The notes under the pieces: model-generated
The model's database searches: none
What the model was told of the DNA's origin: nothing
The model's input: the letters and a program-made list of their open reading frames with translations, nothing else
Assembly: GCF_000193495.2 (NCBI RefSeq)
Contig: NZ_AP023410.1
Location: 1,240,001-1,304,000 of the forward strand
Direction: 5' to 3'
Length of the DNA stretch: 64,000 bases
Source of the DNA: Acetobacter aceti NBRC 14818
GTDB lineage: Bacteria > Pseudomonadota > Alphaproteobacteria > Acetobacterales > Acetobacteraceae
In this document: positions 25,664 through 36,498 of the stretch, one piece after another
Numbering within the stretch: the stretch's first letter is position 1
Layout of the letters: each line of letters begins with the position of its first letter
Program-made: the position numbers and the translations under genes

Positions 25664-28081
25664 TCAGAAACCGGTGGACATTGAAAAGGAAACCGACAGA
25701 GGCGGCGCGAGGGTATAGGTCGGAGCCGAGGCGGACGTATACTGCGTGCCATACACGCCGGTCGTGGGGTGAGCGAACGGTGTCATCGAATAGACGCCAT
25801 TTCTGTAGAGTGAACCCGCCAGATTCTGGAAGTTCAGCTGAATCTGTGGCGAGTGCAGATACCAGACATTGGAGAACCGATAACCCACCGTCAGCGAGTC
25901 GGAAATGTAGGGATGCAGTTTCTCATCATTGAGAAGTGTCGCGTACTGCGAGCCGACATATTTCAGGTTGAGGTCAAGGAATATGTGGCCATTGTCCCAG
26001 TCGACACCAAGGGCTCCCATTTCGTGCGGTGTCTGCGCAGGCCGTTTGCCTTTGGTGCGAAGGTAATCGTTCAGATAGTGAATATCCGAGTCCACGGTCG
26101 CATCGAGATATTCGAAGCTGATATAGGGACGGAAATGACCAAAGATCGGACGTGTCGCAAGCTGGACGTCAACGCCCCGTGAGGTCTGGTTACCGACATT
26201 CATTGTCGTCGCCATAGGCGCGCTGCCGAAATAACTCAGGATCGCCATCTGACGGTTTGTAAAGTTGTAGTTGAAAAAGGAAATGTCACCGACAAAGATA
26301 TCATCGTGATAGCGGTAACCGATTTCTTCGTTAATTGAATATTCCGGCTTCACGTTGTCCGAAGGCGCTGTCGACATGCTGCCGTTCACATTATACAGCT
26401 CGAACATCGTGTTGTTGTTGGGCATCTTGAAGCTGGTTGATCCCCGCAGATACAACTGATGATGCGAATTGAATGTATAGCTGGCGCTGAACTGCGGCAG
26501 AGGTTCGAAAACGTTCTGCCCGCGGTTCTGCACAATATTGGGCACATAACTGTTGACCTTGCGACTGACCATCGCCAGACGCACACCAGCCTGCAATTCC
26601 AGCTTGTCATTAAGGAGCTTCAGCTTGTCGCCCAGATAAAGCATGTTCACCTGTGTGAACGTGTTATGATCATTGAGATACCACTTCTTGCCGTTAGCCA
26701 GACGATAGATGTTGGGACCATAGTCACCATAAATGTTGGCAGGACCACCATCATTCTGGTTGATGTAAGAGACGGGAGTGGCCTGATTGGTGCGCGACCA
26801 TTCATACCACCAGCCAAAGGTCAGCGTATTGATCCCCTTGGTCCATGTGACTTTCGCGTTGTTGCCGGTCCTGTGGTAGCTGAAATACAGCGGTGAATAG
26901 ACGGTCGTGCCGTTGGCGACATTCACGTCCACAGGCTGATTACCCGAAAAGGTCTGACCGTCTTCGATCGTGCTCACACCGCCAATGGTGCCAGACCCCC
27001 ACCAGAGATAGGGCGTATCGTCAAACCGGAGGCCGTCCGCCAGTTTCAGGGAAAGTGGAGCAGAAGCAATAAGGTTCTGGAAAGCGTCCAGACCATATTT
27101 GTAGTAGTCCGTCGGATTGTTCTTATCAAAGTGGGAGCTATAATCCAGTTTCTTGCCGTATTGCGCGAACTGATCCTTGGTCGGATACATATCAAGCTGC
27201 AACTGGTTGGTGTTATAGCTGGCGTTGATTGTCCAGCGGCTTTCCGGCGTAAAATCCTTGATCAGTTTGAAATCGACGTGTTTGCGGGTGAACTTTCCCG
27301 GACCACGCCAGTTATCAGCTGCCGTGTTCGAGAAAGAGGCAAACGCACGCACGCCAGTCTTGCCGATATCGCCAGTTTCCAGCCGCACGAATTCTCTGTG
27401 CATGTCATAGGAACCATAGGAAAAATCGACAAAACCACCACGCTTGTGTGATGGATCGATCAAATCGGCATAGGCTGCACCTGCTGCTGCGGAGATGCTC
27501 GGCGTATCGATATCGACTGATCCGGGCGTGAGGGAGACCGATTTCAGGTTATCACCGTCGGACGTCTGGTTGGCATAAAACCCACCGTCACCCACGTCAT
27601 TGACCGGCGCGCCATTATAGATCCAGCCGACATGGTCCCCCGGCAATCCGCGCAGGGTCAGATTGCCTCCGGCAATACCGTAAGGCTCGGTCAGCGTGAC
27701 AAAGGCGCTGGGTGTCAGCGACAGCACCTGCACAGGGTTGGCCGACGGTGGCTGCTTGGCGATAAAATCTCGTGTTACTGACTGGATGGTTCCGGCGCGC
27801 GTTTCGAGACGCATGAGACCGCCACCGGGTTGCCGTCCCGTAACACCCTGCGGAGACACCGTGCGGCCCGTCACCTGGATTGCTTCTCCGGGCCCACTGG
27901 CTTTCACCGAACGCGGTCTGGAAACAACGGGCTTCTTTACCCCACCACTGCCGTTGGCTGCTTTTGCCGCCTTCGCAGGAAGTATGACATCCCGCGCTGC
28001 TGCATACTCAATTGGAATTGTCTCCCCGCAGATCGTCCCTGCCAGAAGGAAATGAAAAACTGAAAGGCGTTTTCGGACCAT
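25664..28081 (-). CDS. TonB-dependent outer-membrane receptor
   Basis: 805 residues from the ATG at 28081, which has AGGA 7 bases upstream; another ATG 7 codons earlier has no ribosome site. A signal sequence (FHFLLAGTICG) precedes a Lys/Ala-rich linker. The plug domain starts near residue 100 (VQVLSLTPSAFVTL, NLTLRGLPGDHVGWIYNGAP, GAAYADLI), and a long beta-barrel ends in the terminal aromatic LSVSFSMSTGF. Such receptors import iron chelates, vitamins or sugars. It has its own terminator and lies between the two halves of the pyrimidine locus, divergent from a redoxin-2OG oxygenase gene. Substrate unknown; a clear Fur box is not seen upstream. Confidence 0.85.
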   Translation of the reverse strand: MVRKRLSVFHFLLAGTICGETIPIEYAAARDVILPAKAAKAANGSGGVKKPVVSRPRSVKASGPGEAIQVTGRTVSPQGVTGRQPGGGLMRLETRAGTIQSVTRDFIAKQPPSANPVQVLSLTPSAFVTLTEPYGIAGGNLTLRGLPGDHVGWIYNGAPVNDVGDGGFYANQTSDGDNLKSVSLTPGSVDIDTPSISAAAGAAYADLIDPSHKRGGFVDFSYGSYDMHREFVRLETGDIGKTGVRAFASFSNTAADNWRGPGKFTRKHVDFKLIKDFTPESRWTINASYNTNQLQLDMYPTKDQFAQYGKKLDYSSHFDKNNPTDYYKYGLDAFQNLIASAPLSLKLADGLRFDDTPYLWWGSGTIGGVSTIEDGQTFSGNQPVDVNVANGTTVYSPLYFSYHRTGNNAKVTWTKGINTLTFGWWYEWSRTNQATPVSYINQNDGGPANIYGDYGPNIYRLANGKKWYLNDHNTFTQVNMLYLGDKLKLLNDKLELQAGVRLAMVSRKVNSYVPNIVQNRGQNVFEPLPQFSASYTFNSHHQLYLRGSTSFKMPNNNTMFELYNVNGSMSTAPSDNVKPEYSINEEIGYRYHDDIFVGDISFFNYNFTNRQMAILSYFGSAPMATTMNVGNQTSRGVDVQLATRPIFGHFRPYISFEYLDATVDSDIHYLNDYLRTKGKRPAQTPHEMGALGVDWDNGHIFLDLNLKYVGSQYATLLNDEKLHPYISDSLTVGYRFSNVWYLHSPQIQLNFQNLAGSLYRNGVYSMTPFAHPTTGVYGTQYTSASAPTYTLAPPLSVSFSMSTGF

Positions 28082-28292
28082 ATTCTTTTCCTGCTCCAGC
28101 ATCGAAACGTTAAGTGATCGACGGTGAGCAACTATAATTTTTTGATCCGGATTCGCAACGATATTTCGACCAGATGGTTAAGTTTTTTGATGTCTGCTTT
28201 TTTCCAGGAAATGAAATCCAACAAAAAATCTGGAATAATCATATTTTTCAATATAATAAGCGATAATCAACAGTGATCAGAGAATTCTGCTT
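28082..28292. promoter_or_regulatory. Divergent promoter region of the receptor and the 2OG oxygenase
   Basis: About 210 AT-rich bases between divergent starts. T-runs and a weakly palindromic stretch (ATAATAAGCGATAATCA, about 28251-28269) are visible near the oxygenase start. It does not match the 19-base Fur box well enough to call. Confidence 0.3.
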
Positions 28293-29348
28293 ATGATCCT
28301 CCCCGGTGACCCTGCTCCCCTGTTTCTACAGAAAGCCAACACGGACTGGGGCCGCTATAGTTTCGATATGGCTGCCGGGCGGTACAGTCTGCTGATCTTT
28401 ATGCCTTCAGATCACTCTGCGCCCCCAGCCTTCGGCACCAAGGTCTTCCGTGACCTTGAGGCGAAACGCAGGAACGACATTCTGGAAATCTTCTGTATTG
28501 CAGGAGACTGCCAGGAGAACGCCAATTCCTGTTCTGATCTACCTACAGCAGACAGCATCATCGTTTTTGACAAAGATCATGCTGTGCACAAGCTTTATAA
28601 TGTCGCCAGTGACCAGACGCTCTGGGTTCTTGTAGACCCGATGCTCAGAATCAAACTGGTTCTCCCCGACAGCCCCGATGTTGCGGAGAACCTGAACCAG
28701 TGGCTGGATCATGCGCCCCGCTTCCAGAATGGCCCTATCCCTGCCCTCATGCTTGACGACGTCCTTGAGCCACAGTTCTGTCAGGCGCTTATTTCATATT
28801 ATCAGAGCCAACCACAGAATTTCTCCGGCATTCTAACCCGCAATAGCGAAGGAGTTGCTATCCAGACGGTCAGCCAATCGTTCAAACGCAGACATGACTG
28901 TGTTTTACGCGATGAAGCACTGGTCCGGGGGTTGCAAGCCCGCATCATCCGACGTGTCGTTCCTGAAATCCGCAAGAGTTTTCAATGCACCGTCACCGGC
29001 ATGGATCGCATGATTGTCGGATGTTATGACGCCGCCGAACTGGGAGGCTTCGGACCACATCGGGACAACACGGTCAAGGGGGCGTTTCATAGGCTTTTTG
29101 CTATCTCCCTTAACCTGAATAAAGATTTCAAGGGAGGAGAACTGGTCTTTCCGGAATTTTCAGATCAGGGGTTCTGTCCTCCTGCCGGAGGTGCCCTCAT
29201 CTTTTCCAGCGCCCTCATGCATGCCGTCCGACCTGTCACAGAAGGCAAGCGCTATGCATGCCTGCCCTTTGCCTTCAACGAAGATTCACTCGCTTATGCC
29301 CGCAGTCAGGAAGACATAACGGAAGATAAAATTTCTGAACGGAAATAG
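28293..29348 (+). CDS. Redoxin-like domain fused to a 2OG-Fe(II) oxygenase
   Basis: 351 residues in two parts. Residues 1-140 look like the AhpC/TSA peroxiredoxin fold (PGDPAPLFLQKANTDWGRYSF, DKDHAVHKLYNV, WVLVDPMLRIK), but no cysteine sits at the usual peroxidatic place after FMPSD, so peroxidase activity is doubtful. Residues 150-340 are a prolyl-hydroxylase type oxygenase: DVLEPQFCQALISYY, the iron site FGPHRDN (HxD), FKGGELVFPEF, and the distal His with the 2-oxoglutarate Arg in SALMHAVRPVTEGKRYA. It is divergent from a TonB-dependent receptor; in Pseudomonas the PiuC oxygenase is similarly next to a siderophore receptor. The substrate is unknown. Confidence 0.75.
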   Translation: MILPGDPAPLFLQKANTDWGRYSFDMAAGRYSLLIFMPSDHSAPPAFGTKVFRDLEAKRRNDILEIFCIAGDCQENANSCSDLPTADSIIVFDKDHAVHKLYNVASDQTLWVLVDPMLRIKLVLPDSPDVAENLNQWLDHAPRFQNGPIPALMLDDVLEPQFCQALISYYQSQPQNFSGILTRNSEGVAIQTVSQSFKRRHDCVLRDEALVRGLQARIIRRVVPEIRKSFQCTVTGMDRMIVGCYDAAELGGFGPHRDNTVKGAFHRLFAISLNLNKDFKGGELVFPEFSDQGFCPPAGGALIFSSALMHAVRPVTEGKRYACLPFAFNEDSLAYARSQEDITEDKISERK

Positions 29349-29493
29349 AAATATTTTTCAAACAGTTGAGCAACATGGGTTGCCCTTCTTGTGTTTAACA
29401 GACAAGGCAATCTCCAAAACAGTGGGCATCTTGTGAACTGCGGAATAAAGTCCGTAAAACACAGTCTCTTTTTCAAATATCCTTATATATTTC

Positions 29494-30939
<1,446 letters not shown>

Positions 30940-30963
30940 TCATGTCGAAATCGTATTGTTATT

Positions 30964-30979
30964 CTGACTATCTGGTCAA
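30964..30979. promoter_or_regulatory. RutR-like operator between pydB and the NCS1 permease
   Basis: CTGACTA-TC-TGGTCAA differs from the E. coli RutR consensus (TTGACCA-NN-TGGTCAA) at two positions, and one half-site is exact. It sits in the 127-base divergent gap, so one bound repressor could control both directions. It matches the site before preT in layout and spacer length. Confidence 0.75.
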
Positions 30980-31021
30980 TAAGATATTTCGGAAACGAAT
31001 CATGTTCTCAGGGAGAGCACC

Positions 31022-32482
31022 ATGAGCGGCCCTTCATCACCCCAGACCAGTTCATCCAGCCTGATCAATGACGATCTGGCTCCGGTGACCCAACGCACAT
31101 GGGGTGGCAAGGACTATCTGTTCCTGTGGATGTCCAACATTCATAGCGTGGCGGGCTATGTGACGGTCAGCAGCCTGTTTGTCATGGGATTACCGCTTCA
31201 GGACGTGTTCCTAGCCCTGCTCCTCGGCATTCTGGTGGTGCAGGTGGCGTGCAACCTGGTGGCCGCCCCCAGCTTCCGCACAGGCGCTCCGTTCCCCGTT
31301 GTGGTCCGTATGACGTTCGGTGTTTATGGCGCCATCCTCGCCGCCCTCATCCGCGGGCTGATCGCCATAGGCTGGTATGGCATCCAGACCTGGCTGGCCT
31401 CCAATGCTCTCGTGGTGCTTGCCGTCAAACTCTGGCCTGCCATTGAGCCTTGGGCCATCGCCTCGCAACATGGCTTTGTCGGGCTCTCACTGGTGGGCTG
31501 GGTTGCCTTCATGACCGTGTGGACCCTGCAGATCATGGTTTTCTGGAACGGCATGGACGCGATCCGCCATTTCATCGACTGGGCCGGTCCCATCATTTAC
31601 GGCATGATGGCGCTTCTCGACGGCTGGCTCCTTTTCAAGACGGGCGGGCATGCCTCGTTTCACATGTTCCATGTCGCAGCACACCCAACCTTCACACAGC
31701 AGTTCTCCGGCATTGTGAATGCGATGGCGCTGATCTTCGCCTATTTCTCGCCGATCATTCTCAATTTTGGAGATTTTGCACGTTACGGCGTCAGCATGCG
31801 TGCGATCCGGAGCGGCAATTTCTGGGGCCTCCCCTTCAATCTTCTGGCTTTTGCTTTCCTGACCCTACTGACGATCGCCCTGACACTCCCCGTCTTCGGT
31901 CATCTGATTTTCGACCCTATTGAAACGGTCGTCAAAACCACCAGCCTGACAACAGCGCTTCTCGGTGTTCTGACCGTCGTGACAGCCACGATCGGGATCA
32001 ACATTTCTGCGAACTTTGTTTCCGCAGCCTTTGATTTTTCCAACATTGCGCCCAATCGGCTGTCATGGCGGCAGGGCGGACTGATCGCTGCGACAGGCGC
32101 CATCATCGTGACACCGTGGAACCTGTATGCACGTCCCGAACTGGTGCATCTCACGCTTGATGTACTGGGAAGCTGCATCACGCCGATGGTCGCCATTCTT
32201 CTGGCCGATTACTACATCGTCAAAAAGCAGCATATTCAGCCTGAGGTTCTTTATTCCTCAGATCGACACGATGCTTACTGGTATCAGGGCGGCATCAATC
32301 CTGTCGCAATCAGCGCTCTTGTCGCGGGCACACTCTGCGGGCTGAGCTTTATCTTTTTCGCGGTTTTTGCAGAATATCGGAACCTGTCCTGCGTCGCCGG
32401 ATTTATGACCGCGTTTGGGTGCTATCTTCTGCTGGCGCAGATGTTTCCTCATCAATGCATACAGAAGAAAGCAGTTGCATGA
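31022..32482 (+). CDS. NCS1-family nucleobase permease
   Basis: 486 residues with about 12 hydrophobic helices. NCS1 landmarks are the N-terminal LAPVTQRTWGGKDYLFLW, TGAPFPVVVRMTFGVYGA, LIRGLIAIGWYGIQTWLA and the sodium-site region PIILNFGDFARYGVS. NCS1 symporters import uracil, allantoin, hydantoins or cytosine with sodium or protons. Being beside dihydropyrimidinase and under a RutR-like operator, it most likely brings in uracil or thymine. The GGGAGAG ribosome site is 4 bases before the ATG. Its last 80 bases overlap the 3' end of the convergent rutR gene. Confidence 0.9.
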   Translation: MSGPSSPQTSSSSLINDDLAPVTQRTWGGKDYLFLWMSNIHSVAGYVTVSSLFVMGLPLQDVFLALLLGILVVQVACNLVAAPSFRTGAPFPVVVRMTFGVYGAILAALIRGLIAIGWYGIQTWLASNALVVLAVKLWPAIEPWAIASQHGFVGLSLVGWVAFMTVWTLQIMVFWNGMDAIRHFIDWAGPIIYGMMALLDGWLLFKTGGHASFHMFHVAAHPTFTQQFSGIVNAMALIFAYFSPIILNFGDFARYGVSMRAIRSGNFWGLPFNLLAFAFLTLLTIALTLPVFGHLIFDPIETVVKTTSLTTALLGVLTVVTATIGINISANFVSAAFDFSNIAPNRLSWRQGGLIAATGAIIVTPWNLYARPELVHLTLDVLGSCITPMVAILLADYYIVKKQHIQPEVLYSSDRHDAYWYQGGINPVAISALVAGTLCGLSFIFFAVFAEYRNLSCVAGFMTAFGCYLLLAQMFPHQCIQKKAVA

Positions 32483-33080
32483 TGGTGGTCAGACCATCGT
32501 CATAATCGCTTTTCAGGAGCTTCTTCCGACCCAGCACAGCCGCAAACTGGACCTGCATGTCAGCGTAAGACTGGGTCATGGACCAGAGCAGAAACATGAA
32601 GTGCGGAACATTCACCGCCTTCATCTGACCCCGCTCCTGCCAGATCCTGAAAACGTCTGACAGTCTTTCGACATGCTCTTTCAGCGTGATTTTCAGAAAA
32701 CCTTCGATCTGGCCACCGCCGGACAGAAGTTCCTGCATGAAGAGACGGGAGACTTCCGGCTTCCGCCGGGAGAAAACGATTTTTGCCTGAACGTATTTCA
32801 GCAGACCGTCATAGGGCCGGTTCTTTTCTGAAATCCAAGCGTCAGCATCAGCCAGCCAGCCGTCAAGAAAACGCTCCAGCGTCGCGTGATAGAGCTTTTC
32901 CTTGGAGCTGAAATAATAGAGGACATTTGCTTTGGGCAGATCACAGACCCGGGCGATCTCATCAACGCGGGCACCAGAAAAACCGTGACAGGAAAAGACT
33001 TTTTCTGCGGCATCCAGAATATGACCTGTCATATTCTCGCGCAAAGACCCTGCGGGCCGGTTTCCGTCTTTTTGCCGCAT
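32403..33080 (-). CDS. rutR: RutR-like TetR-family regulator of pyrimidine use
   Basis: 225 residues. The N-terminal TetR helix-turn-helix is FSCHGFSGARVDEIARVCDLPKANVLYYF in two parts: GARVDEIARVCDL and PKANVLYYFSSKEKLYHATL. The latter matches RutR's SKTNLLYYFPSKEALY closely. The ligand domain keeps RutR-like stretches (VSRLFMQELLSGG and FMLLWSMTQSYADMQVQF). In E. coli RutR is released from DNA by uracil and thymine. Here its likely targets are the two operators at 25579 and 30964. The C-terminal tail is longer than E. coli RutR and its last 80 bases run antisense to the permease 3' end. Confidence 0.88.
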   Translation of the reverse strand: MRQKDGNRPAGSLRENMTGHILDAAEKVFSCHGFSGARVDEIARVCDLPKANVLYYFSSKEKLYHATLERFLDGWLADADAWISEKNRPYDGLLKYVQAKIVFSRRKPEVSRLFMQELLSGGGQIEGFLKITLKEHVERLSDVFRIWQERGQMKAVNVPHFMFLLWSMTQSYADMQVQFAAVLGRKKLLKSDYDDGLTTIMQLLSSVCIDEETSAPAEDSTQTRS

Positions 33081-33192
33081 TGAATTTTCTGTCTCTTGAA
33101 CCCTGTGACTTTCGCCCGACGATTATGTCACCCAGTCATTGACCGCACATGACCGTGGCATTTCGAAACGTATCATCTGCCACGTTCAGGAA

Positions 33193-33224
33193 CAGGCAGA
33201 CACTCTCATAATGGTGCCTGCCTG
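33193..33224 (-). terminator. Hairpin after rnj
   Basis: CAGGCAGACAC and GTGCCTGCCTG can pair over 11 bases (one G-T pair) with a 10-base loop. It lies just beyond the rnj stop. No T run follows on the minus strand, so termination may be Rho-assisted, or the structure may protect the 3' end. Confidence 0.5.
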
Positions 33225-33233
33225 ACAGGTTCA

Positions 33234-34883
33234 TCAGACGCGAAGGACGTGAACGTCCACGAGCGGACGCTTCTGAAGTTTACGCCCCAGAGCACGACGC
33301 AGCGCTGTCTTGGCAGCTTCCCGGAAGGAAACGTCGTCCATGCGCAGCTCATCCGGAATCTCGTCGATCGCGTTGGAAAACTCTTCCTGAACGCGATTGC
33401 TTTCCGGCTCGTCCTGCTCAAGCAGACCCGGCGCACTGATCTTCGGCTCACCGATGACGTAGCCCTCATCATCCACCGCGACACTGGCGATGATGATGCC
33501 GTTGAACAGCATCTTGCGACGGGCGGACAGAACATCGCCATCCATCGCCAGCAGACGGTTGCCGTCCACAGCCAGACGTCCTGTCGGCGCTGTGTCCACC
33601 ACCTGCACCGCACCGGGCGCGAGGTTCAGGATATCGCCGTCTTCCAGCAGGATCGAGGCGATGCCCTTCTCCTGAGCCAGAGCCGCATGGGCCGTCAGAT
33701 GACGCCACTCGCCATGCGTCGGCACTGCATATTGCGGACGGATCAGGTCATACATCATCCGCACGTCATCAGCCGTGGCATGGCCGGAACAGTGGATCAT
33801 GTACCCTTCCTTGTCCGTGATAACACGGACGCCGTTACGGGTCAGATTGTCCTGCACCTGCATGATCGCACGCTCGTTGCCGGGAATCATGCGGCTTGAA
33901 TAAATGACCGTATCCCCTTCCCCGAGCGCCACGCTCTGATGCGTGTCCGAGGCGATCCGTGACAGCGCCGAGCGGGGTTCGCCCTGACTGCCGGTGATGA
34001 TCATGACAATCTTGTCGTCCTCGACATTGTTGATCTCATATTCCGGCAGGAACGGCAGCACACCCGAGAGGTAACCGCACTCACGCGCTGCCACATCAAG
34101 GTTCCGCAGGGAGCGTCCGACCAGCACCACAACGCGACCGGCAGCCTGCGCCGCCATGGCGATGGTTTCAACGCGGGCAACGTTGGACGCAAAGCAGGTG
34201 ACGGCGATGCGCCCCTTGAGCGTTCCCATCAGTTCCGTCAGGCCCTGACGCACTTCAGCTTCAGAACGCGAGGCTCCGGGCGTCATGACATTGGTGCTGT
34301 CACACACCAGCGCCAGCACGCCTTCGTCGCCGATCTGCTTCAGACGCTCGATATCGGTCGGCGGACCAACCAGCGGCGTCGGGTCGATCTTCCAATCACC
34401 GGTATGCACCACCACGCCCTGCGGCGTGCGGATGGCCATTGCCTGCGCTTCCGGCACAGAGTGGGTGACCGGAATGAACTCGATGTCGAACGGACCGACA
34501 TTGAAGCGTCCACCGCAGGGGATCACGTGGATCTTCACCTGCTGGTCAAGGCGCGCCTCACCAAGCTTGCGACGCAGCACTGTTGCGGCGAAAGGCGTCG
34601 CGTAGATCGGGCAGCCAAGGCGCGTCCAGAGATGTGCGACTGCGCCGATATGGTCTTCATGGGCGTGCGTGATGACCAGACCAGCCAGCTTGTCCCGACG
34701 CTCCATAATGTAGGTCGGGTCCGGCACCAGAATTTCCGCTTCCGGCGTATCGTTGCCGGAGAACCCGATCCCGCAATCCACTGCGAGCCACGTCTCCCCC
34801 AACCTGTAAAGGTTGAGGTTCATACCGATCTCGCCCGTTCCGCCGAGTGGCAGAAAGGCCAGACCGCTATCCTTTTCTGTCAT
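33234..34883 (-). CDS. rnj: Ribonuclease J
   Basis: 549 residues. The metallo-beta-lactamase motif THAHEDHIGAV (HxHxDH) coordinates the catalytic zinc pair, with GTGEIGMNLNLY at the start. The beta-CASP part contains DSTNVMTPGASRSE, SSRMIPGNERAI and HCSGHATADDV. RNase J is a 5'-3' exonuclease and endonuclease that matures rRNA and degrades mRNA, used in Alphaproteobacteria together with RNase E. It follows coaX by 9 bases, with its AAGGA ribosome site in the coaX tail, so it is in the birA-coaX-rnj unit downstream of nuo. Confidence 0.95.
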   Translation of the reverse strand: MTEKDSGLAFLPLGGTGEIGMNLNLYRLGETWLAVDCGIGFSGNDTPEAEILVPDPTYIMERRDKLAGLVITHAHEDHIGAVAHLWTRLGCPIYATPFAATVLRRKLGEARLDQQVKIHVIPCGGRFNVGPFDIEFIPVTHSVPEAQAMAIRTPQGVVVHTGDWKIDPTPLVGPPTDIERLKQIGDEGVLALVCDSTNVMTPGASRSEAEVRQGLTELMGTLKGRIAVTCFASNVARVETIAMAAQAAGRVVVLVGRSLRNLDVAARECGYLSGVLPFLPEYEINNVEDDKIVMIITGSQGEPRSALSRIASDTHQSVALGEGDTVIYSSRMIPGNERAIMQVQDNLTRNGVRVITDKEGYMIHCSGHATADDVRMMYDLIRPQYAVPTHGEWRHLTAHAALAQEKGIASILLEDGDILNLAPGAVQVVDTAPTGRLAVDGNRLLAMDGDVLSARRKMLFNGIIIASVAVDDEGYVIGEPKISAPGLLEQDEPESNRVQEEFSNAIDEIPDELRMDDVSFREAAKTALRRALGRKLQKRPLVDVHVLRV

Positions 34884-34892
34884 GTCGTATTG

Positions 34893-35708
34893 TTATCCTT
34901 CTTCCTGTGTACTGTCTGTGATGGTGTGTAATGGCGGCTCCGGGTTTCGTTCGAACAGGAACCGCAATCCGTTGATGGTCAATTCAGGGTCGATATGGTC
35001 GAAGACCTGTGTTCCTTCAGAGAAGAGCGGCGCGAGACCACCGGTCGCGAGCACCTTCATGGGTGCTCCGAATTCCCGTTTGATCCGCTCGACAAGCCCT
35101 TCGAGCAATCCGACATATCCCCAGAACACGCCTGACCGCATGGCCATGTTTGTGTTCTTGCCAATAACAAGGCCGCCTTCCGGGCGACCAATTCCAATCC
35201 GCGGCAGACGCGCCGCGGCCATATGCAGGGCTTCAACCGAAAGGTTGATGCCGGGGGCAATGACACCCCCAAGATAGGTTCCGTCTGCCGCCACAACGTC
35301 GAACGTGGTGGCAGTGCCAAAATCGATGACCACCAGCGGACCACCATAAAGACGCTGGGCCGCAAGCCCGTTCAGGAGACGGTCAACACCCACTTCCGTC
35401 GGGTTGTCCAGAGCAATCTGAAAGCCCCAGTCCAGACGCGGCGAGGCTACCAGAGGCTCGACATTGAAATACTGACGGCAAAGCTGGCGAAGATGATAGA
35501 AGGCAGCCGGCACCACTGTTCCGATGGCAGCGCCTGTAATGTCTTCTGGCGCAATCCCCTCGTTCTGCAGCAGGGTCAGCAGCCAGACAGCGTATTCGTC
35601 ACTGGTGCGCTGCGTCTGCATGGAAATGCGCCACGTCCCACGCCATTTTTCTCCGTCATCGACAGCAAAAACAGCGTTGGTGTTGCCTGCGTCAATGACC
35701 AGCAGCAC
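34893..35708 (-). CDS. coaX: Type III pantothenate kinase
   Basis: 271 residues. The phosphate-binding start [17 protein letters not shown], the central [17 protein letters not shown] with the catalytic Asp, and [20 protein letters not shown] are the CoaX (ASKHA fold) motifs. It phosphorylates pantothenate, the first step of coenzyme A synthesis, and is insensitive to CoA feedback. The start is GTG, overlapping the birA 3' end by 17 bases. Its place between birA and rnj is the common alphaproteobacterial order. Confidence 0.94.
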   Translation of the reverse strand: MLLVIDAGNTNAVFAVDDGEKWRGTWRISMQTQRTSDEYAVWLLTLLQNEGIAPEDITGAAIGTVVPAAFYHLRQLCRQYFNVEPLVASPRLDWGFQIALDNPTEVGVDRLLNGLAAQRLYGGPLVVIDFGTATTFDVVAADGTYLGGVIAPGINLSVEALHMAAARLPRIGIGRPEGGLVIGKNTNMAMRSGVFWGYVGLLEGLVERIKREFGAPMKVLATGGLAPLFSEGTQVFDHIDPELTINGLRFLFERNPEPPLHTITDSTQEEG

Positions 35709-36498
35709 GACCGGTTTCCAGCGCGTTCACCTTGGGATCACCATAAAGCACTTCACCCGTAATCACTCTCTCGACCCTCCCATTACAGTCGAGGAGCAAC
35801 TCACCATCCTCACCAATCCCTGCAAATCTACCTTCAGAATAGTGTCCGCCGCCGTTTACTACAAGGGGCGCTCCCAAAGGCAGCGATCGGTCAAGCCATG
35901 CAAGCCTTATTGCAGCAAAGCCTCCATCCCTGAAAACCTGCCGCCAATGCGTCAGAGCAGCGAGCACACGCTCTGCAACAGCTCGCGGCTGGCAGGAGAC
36001 TGTCCATTCCGCAAGACAGGCCAGTTTCCGGCCGGGAATAGCAGGAGAGGCCACAAGATTGGCCCCGAAACCAATAACCAGCCAAGGATCGTTCCCCCCT
36101 CCGGCCTCGACCAGAATGCCGCCCATCTTGCGACCATCGAGCACAATGTCATTCGGCCATTTGATCCGCAGCCGGGAACTTGTTCGTCCCGCAGCAAGGC
36201 CATCATGAAACGCCAGAGCGGCTATAAACGCCCATGCGCCGGGCTGTTTTCGTTCGTTTTGATCGGGGCGCAGCAGCACCGAAAGGGCCAGACTGTCGCC
36301 GGGGTCAGACCAGAGACGTCCGCGACTGCCGCGCGGGCTGGTCTGATGAAAGGCTAGGGTAGCGAAACCATCCGCCTCACCTTCCTCCGCCTTTTCAAGG
36401 CAGAGGTCAGATGTGGAAGGCAGTTCATCGAAACATGAAAGACGCCAACCAGCGGGCTGATCCGGGACGTGACCCTGCGGCGCGACCGGCTCAGCCAA
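35692..36498 (-). CDS. birA: Biotin--[acetyl-CoA-carboxylase] ligase
   Basis: 268 residues if started at the TTG that overlaps the nuoN stop (TTGGCTGA). An ATG at 36549 would extend it 17 codons into nuoN. Motifs are [15 protein letters not shown], the biotin-binding [36 protein letters not shown] and the later GFGANL. It lacks the N-terminal DNA-binding domain of E. coli BirA, so it is a ligase only. It is tightly linked to nuoN and coaX. Confidence 0.88.
   Translation of the reverse strand: MAEPVAPQGHVPDQPAGWRLSCFDELPSTSDLCLEKAEEGEADGFATLAFHQTSPRGSRGRLWSDPGDSLALSVLLRPDQNERKQPGAWAFIAALAFHDGLAAGRTSSRLRIKWPNDIVLDGRKMGGILVEAGGGNDPWLVIGFGANLVASPAIPGRKLACLAEWTVSCQPRAVAERVLAALTHWRQVFRDGGFAAIRLAWLDRSLPLGAPLVVNGGGHYSEGRFAGIGEDGELLLDCNGRVERVITGEVLYGDPKVNALETGRAAGH

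Noticed and set aside
28251..28269. Fur box before the 2OG oxygenase
   Set aside because: Only partly matches GATAATGATAATCATTATC and the region is generally AT-rich.
33081..33192. Third RutR operator upstream of rutR
   Set aside because: TTGACC and TGACC occur but in the same direction, not as a palindrome.
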